Below, piece by piece: positions 3,817 to 6,439 of a DNA stretch of 6,439 nucleotides (positions within the stretch are counted from its first letter, which is position 1; each line of letters opens with the position of its first letter). The notes beneath the pieces are model-generated. The model was not told the DNA's origin and did not search any database. It worked only from the letters and a program-made list of their open reading frames with translations. The DNA comes from DUEL01 sp964580565 (GTDB lineage: Bacteria > Chloroflexota > Anaerolineae > B4-G1 > DUEL01). Position numbers and translations under genes: made by a program. The stretch is from positions 1 through 6,439 of the forward strand of contig CAZOLN010000146.1 in NCBI GenBank assembly GCA_964580565.1, in the 5' to 3' direction.

Positions 3817-6387
3817 ATGTCCGAACAGAAGATCGCGCTGCCGGTGCGTGGGATGACCTGCGCTTCCTGCGTGGCGCACGTGGAGAAGGCCCTGGGGAAA
3901 GTGGAAGGCGTCGAGGAGGTCCACGTCAACCTGGCGACCGAGAAGGCCGTCGTGGCGTTTCGCCTCGACGCGGCGACGGTGGGCGACCTGGTGGAGGCGG
4001 TGAAGGAGACCGGCTACGAGGTGCCCACGGAGACGGTCACCCTGCCCATCGGCGGGATGACCTGCGCCTCCTGCGTCGCCCACGTAGAGAAGGCCCTAAA
4101 TAAAGTACCAGGGGTGATAGAGGCCAACGTCAACCTGGCCACCGAGAAGGCCACCGTCACTTTTGTCCCCGGCGTGGCCGGGCTGGAGGACTTCAAGCGA
4201 GCGGTGGCCGAGGCGGGGTACGAGGTGCTGGAGGCGCCCGAGGAGGGCGCGGTCGAGGAGGAGGAGGATGAGGCGGAGCGGAAGATGCGCCAGGCCCGTT
4301 TCCGGATGCGGGTCGCCTGGCTTTTCACCGGCCCGATCATCCTCTGGATGCTGGTGGAGATGGTCTTCGGGGTCGTGTGGCCCAACGCGACCGTCTTCGA
4401 TCTGGGGATGATCGTGCTCTCCTTACCGGTCCTCTTCTGGGTGGGCCGTCGTACCTACCGCAGCGGCCTGACGGCGGTGCTGCACGGCTACGCCAATATG
4501 GACACCCTCATCGCGCTGGGCACGGGGGTGTCGCTCCTCACCGGGCCGGCCTCCTTCTTCTTCCCGGTCGCCAACTACGCCGGCGTCTCGGCGATGATCA
4601 TGGCCTTCCACCTCACCGGCCGGTACGTCGAGGAGACGGCCAAGGGCCGGGCGTCCCAGGCGATCCGGAAACTGCTGGAACTGGGGGCCAAGACCGCCCG
4701 CGTGGTGCGGGATGGGCAAGAGGTGGAGGTGCCCATCGAGGAGGTCCAGGTAGGGGACCTGATGATCGTCCGCCCCGGGGAGAAGATCCCCACCGACGGC
4801 GTCGTCGTCGAGGGGGAGAGCGCGGTGGATGAGTCGATGGCGACCGGCGAGTCGATGCCGGTCAACAAACGGCCGGGCGACGAGGTGATCGGGGCCACGG
4901 TCAACCAGGAGGGGCTGCTCAAGGTGCGGGCCACCCGCGTGGGTCGAGATACCTTCCTGGCCCAGGTGATCAAACTGGTGGAGGAGGCCCAGGGCTCCAA
5001 GGTGCCTATCCAGGAGTTCGCCGACCGGGTGACGGGGGTCTTCGTGCCGGTGGTGATCTCCATCGCCGTGCTGACCCTGCTGGCCTGGCTGATCTTCCCC
5101 GACACGATGCGCGTCCTGGTCCAGGCGGGCTCCTTCCTCCCCTGGGTCAACCCCGATCTGAGCGTCGTCACCCTGGCCATCGTATCGATGGTCGCCGTGC
5201 TGGTCATCGCCTGCCCGTGCGCGTTGGGCCTGGCCACCCCCACCGCGTTGATGGTCGGTAGCGGCATGGGCGCCGAGCACGGCGTCCTCATCCGCTCCGG
5301 CGAGGCGATCCAGACCCTGAAGGACGTGCGGGTGATCATCTTCGATAAGACGGGGACGATCACGAAGGGGAAGCCGGAGGTTACGGATGTTGTGGTTTTG
5401 GGTTCCAGGTTTCAGGTTTCAGGTCGGTCGGCCAACCTGCAACCTGAAACCCTGAAACCTGCAACCCTTCTCTACTGGGCCGCGTCCGCAGAACGAGGCT
5501 CCGAGCACCCCTTGGGCCGGGCCATCGTCGAGCGGGCGGAGGCGGAGGGGTTGGACCTGGCGGAACCCCAGGCCTTCCAGGCCCTGCGGGGTAGGGGGGT
5601 GGTGGCGACGATCGACGGACATCGGGTGCTGGTCGGTTCCCGGCGGCTGATGGAGGAGCACGACATCGACCCCACGCCGCTGGAAGAGACGATGCGCCGG
5701 CTGGAGGAGGAGGCGAAGACGGCGATGCTGGTGGCGGTGGATGGGGAACTGATCGGCGCCATCGCCGTGGCGGATACACTGAAGGAGGATTCCGTGGCCG
5801 CCATCCGGGAACTGCACCGGATGGGGCTGGAGACGGCGATGATCACCGGCGACAACCGGCGCACCGCTGAGGCCATCGCCCGCCGGGTGGGGATCGACCA
5901 CGTGCTGGCCGAGGTCCTTCCCGACGGCAAGGTGGCCGAGGTGGAGAAGTTGCAGGCCCGGTTCGGCCTGGTCGCCTTCGTGGGGGACGGCATCAACGAC
6001 GCCCCGGCACTGACCCAGGCCAACGTGGGGATCGCCATCGGCACCGGCACCGACATCGCCATCGAGGCCAGCGACGTGACCCTGGTACGCGGGGAACTGA
6101 CCGGCGTGGTGGAGGCGATCAACCTGAGCCGGGCTACCTTCCGCAAGATCAAGCAGAACCTCTTCTGGGCCTTCTTCTACAACGTGGTGATGATCCCCCT
6201 GGCGATCGTCGGCTGGATGCATCCGGTGCTGGCGGAGATCGCGATGGCCACCTCGTCGGTCACCGTGGTCACCAACGCCAACACGCTGCGCCGGGTCGAG
6301 ATCCGACCGGAGTACGCCCGACGGCCGCCCTCTCCCCTCTCACCCGAGGCCGCCAGCCAGTCGGCGCAGGCGGCGGCTCGCCCATAG
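3817..6387 (+). CDS. copA: Copper-exporting P1B-type ATPase, CopA-like (856 aa)
   Basis: A membrane pump predicted to export Cu+ using ATP. Domains in order: two heavy-metal-associated domains, each with GMTCASC (Cys15/18 and Cys83/86); an acidic linker (about 142-154); first helices about 166-210; two further helices about 228-275; the actuator domain with TGES (343-346); helices about 405-427 and 452-480, the latter holding the CPC metal site (466-468); phosphorylation Asp510 in DKTGT; the nucleotide-binding domain with SEHPLG (562-567); hinge motifs TGDN (677-680) and GDGINDAP (723-730); and two last helices with Tyr788-Asn789 and MATSS (810-814), which fit the Cu+ subclass. ATG at 3817 is chosen because GGGAGG (3806-3811) lies 5 bases before it; the in-frame GTG at 3799 is upstream of that site. 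Oddities: residues 529-550 are encoded by an inverted repeat, lengthening the segment before the HP motif, and there is a Pro/Ala/Ser-rich C-terminal tail (from about 835). All catalytic motifs are intact, so the pump is probably functional. Confidence 0.95.
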   Translation: MSEQKIALPVRGMTCASCVAHVEKALGKVEGVEEVHVNLATEKAVVAFRLDAATVGDLVEAVKETGYEVPTETVTLPIGGMTCASCVAHVEKALNKVPGVIEANVNLATEKATVTFVPGVAGLEDFKRAVAEAGYEVLEAPEEGAVEEEEDEAERKMRQARFRMRVAWLFTGPIILWMLVEMVFGVVWPNATVFDLGMIVLSLPVLFWVGRRTYRSGLTAVLHGYANMDTLIALGTGVSLLTGPASFFFPVANYAGVSAMIMAFHLTGRYVEETAKGRASQAIRKLLELGAKTARVVRDGQEVEVPIEEVQVGDLMIVRPGEKIPTDGVVVEGESAVDESMATGESMPVNKRPGDEVIGATVNQEGLLKVRATRVGRDTFLAQVIKLVEEAQGSKVPIQEFADRVTGVFVPVVISIAVLTLLAWLIFPDTMRVLVQAGSFLPWVNPDLSVVTLAIVSMVAVLVIACPCALGLATPTALMVGSGMGAEHGVLIRSGEAIQTLKDVRVIIFDKTGTITKGKPEVTDVVVLGSRFQVSGRSANLQPETLKPATLLYWAASAERGSEHPLGRAIVERAEAEGLDLAEPQAFQALRGRGVVATIDGHRVLVGSRRLMEEHDIDPTPLEETMRRLEEEAKTAMLVAVDGELIGAIAVADTLKEDSVAAIRELHRMGLETAMITGDNRRTAEAIARRVGIDHVLAEVLPDGKVAEVEKLQARFGLVAFVGDGINDAPALTQANVGIAIGTGTDIAIEASDVTLVRGELTGVVEAINLSRATFRKIKQNLFWAFFYNVVMIPLAIVGWMHPVLAEIAMATSSVTVVTNANTLRRVEIRPEYARRPPSPLSPEAASQSAQAAARP
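5401..5466. repeat. In-frame 66-bp inverted repeat inside copA
   Basis: The left arm (5401-5424) is built from CAGGTTT-type units and begins GGTTCCAGG. The right arm (5442-5466) is its near reverse complement, ending CTGAAACCTGCAACC, with one mismatch and one extra base. A 17-base loop (5425-5441) separates them. The element is exactly 22 codons long and encodes residues 529-550, starting GSRFQVSG and ending TLKPAT. It lies between the phosphorylation motif and the SEHPLG motif of the ATPase, a surface loop that varies in length in the family. Base composition and codons (TTT, TCA, AGG, GGT) differ from the flanking G+C-rich codons. Repeated CAGGTTTC/GAAACCTG units of this style resemble dispersed intergenic repeats, so this is probably an insertion tolerated because it kept the frame. 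Confidence 0.8.
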
Positions 6388-6393
6388 CGCCTG

Positions 6394-6439
6394 GGTGCAA
6401 CAGGTGCGACGCACCTCGAAGGTGCGTCGCACCTGCACC
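6394..6439. repeat. Strong double palindrome downstream of copA, cut by window edge
   Basis: AGGTGCGACGCACCT (6402-6416) and AGGTGCGTCGCACCT (6420-6434) are perfect reverse complements separated by a 3-base CGA loop, giving a 15-bp stem. GGTGCA (6394-6399) and TGCACC (6434-6439) can extend the stem, sharing the T at 6434 and leaving a small bulge. Each 15-base arm is also itself a palindrome around its centre base, so it can fold as one long hairpin or as two small ones. It begins 6 bases after the copA stop and may end the transcript, but no T-run is visible before the window ends. A dispersed REP-like element is equally likely. Confidence 0.75.

Noticed and set aside
5401..5466. Possible frameshift or pseudogene caused by the repeat in copA
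   Set aside because: The reading frame is maintained through the repeat and all downstream motifs (SEHPLG, TGDN, GDGINDAP, last helices) are intact.
4423..6222. Minus-strand open frames opposite copA (4423-5280, 4575-5363, 5419-6222, 5472-6152)
   Set aside because: They mutually overlap, lie antisense to the conserved ATPase and show compositionally biased translations.
1..6439. CRISPR array, tRNA, rRNA, transposase or phage genes
   Set aside because: I saw no regularly spaced direct repeats, no tRNA-like cloverleaf and no mobile-element proteins in either strand; the repeats present are palindromic and single.

Overview
The window is G+C-rich DNA, with five intact plus-strand genes and no convincing minus-strand gene. 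It is best read as bacterial chromosome from a Chloroflexota-like (possibly Anaerolineae-like) organism. That assignment is an inference from gene style, high G+C and the many decayed palindromic repeats in the gaps; no rRNA or taxonomic marker is present.

Layout. 1-75: a short upstream stretch with a small hairpin. 76-576: a UspA-type universal stress protein. 577-661: a gap with a degenerate palindromic repeat. 662-1762 and 1767-3074: an alanine dehydrogenase-like protein followed 4 bases later by an acetyl-CoA hydrolase / 4-hydroxybutyrate CoA-transferase family protein. These two form a tightly coupled pair that ends at a strong intrinsic terminator (3100-3136). 3137-3351: a second palindrome, a perfect TATAAT box and a second copy of the degenerate repeat. 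3352-3789 and 3817-6387: a lipoprotein rhodanese and a CopA-type Cu+ P1B-ATPase, probably one transcript. 6394-6439: a very strong hairpin cut by the window edge.

Function. The first pair looks metabolic: oxidative deamination of an amino acid to a 2-oxo acid, plus CoA transfer between organic acids, as in amino-acid or organic-acid fermentation. The second pair looks like extracytoplasmic sulfur chemistry plus copper export. The two pairs are separated by a terminator and a promoter and need not be functionally linked.

The points most worth attention are three. (1) A 66-bp near-perfect inverted repeat lies in frame inside the CopA nucleotide-binding domain. (2) The alanine dehydrogenase homologue has Val where the family's substrate-binding Lys75 normally sits. 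(3) A tiny ORF at the likely start of the copper transcript encodes a CxxC-x5-CxxC tail, though it may be an accident of the repeat it overlaps. The genes themselves belong to known families, and I see no clearly new multi-gene system.
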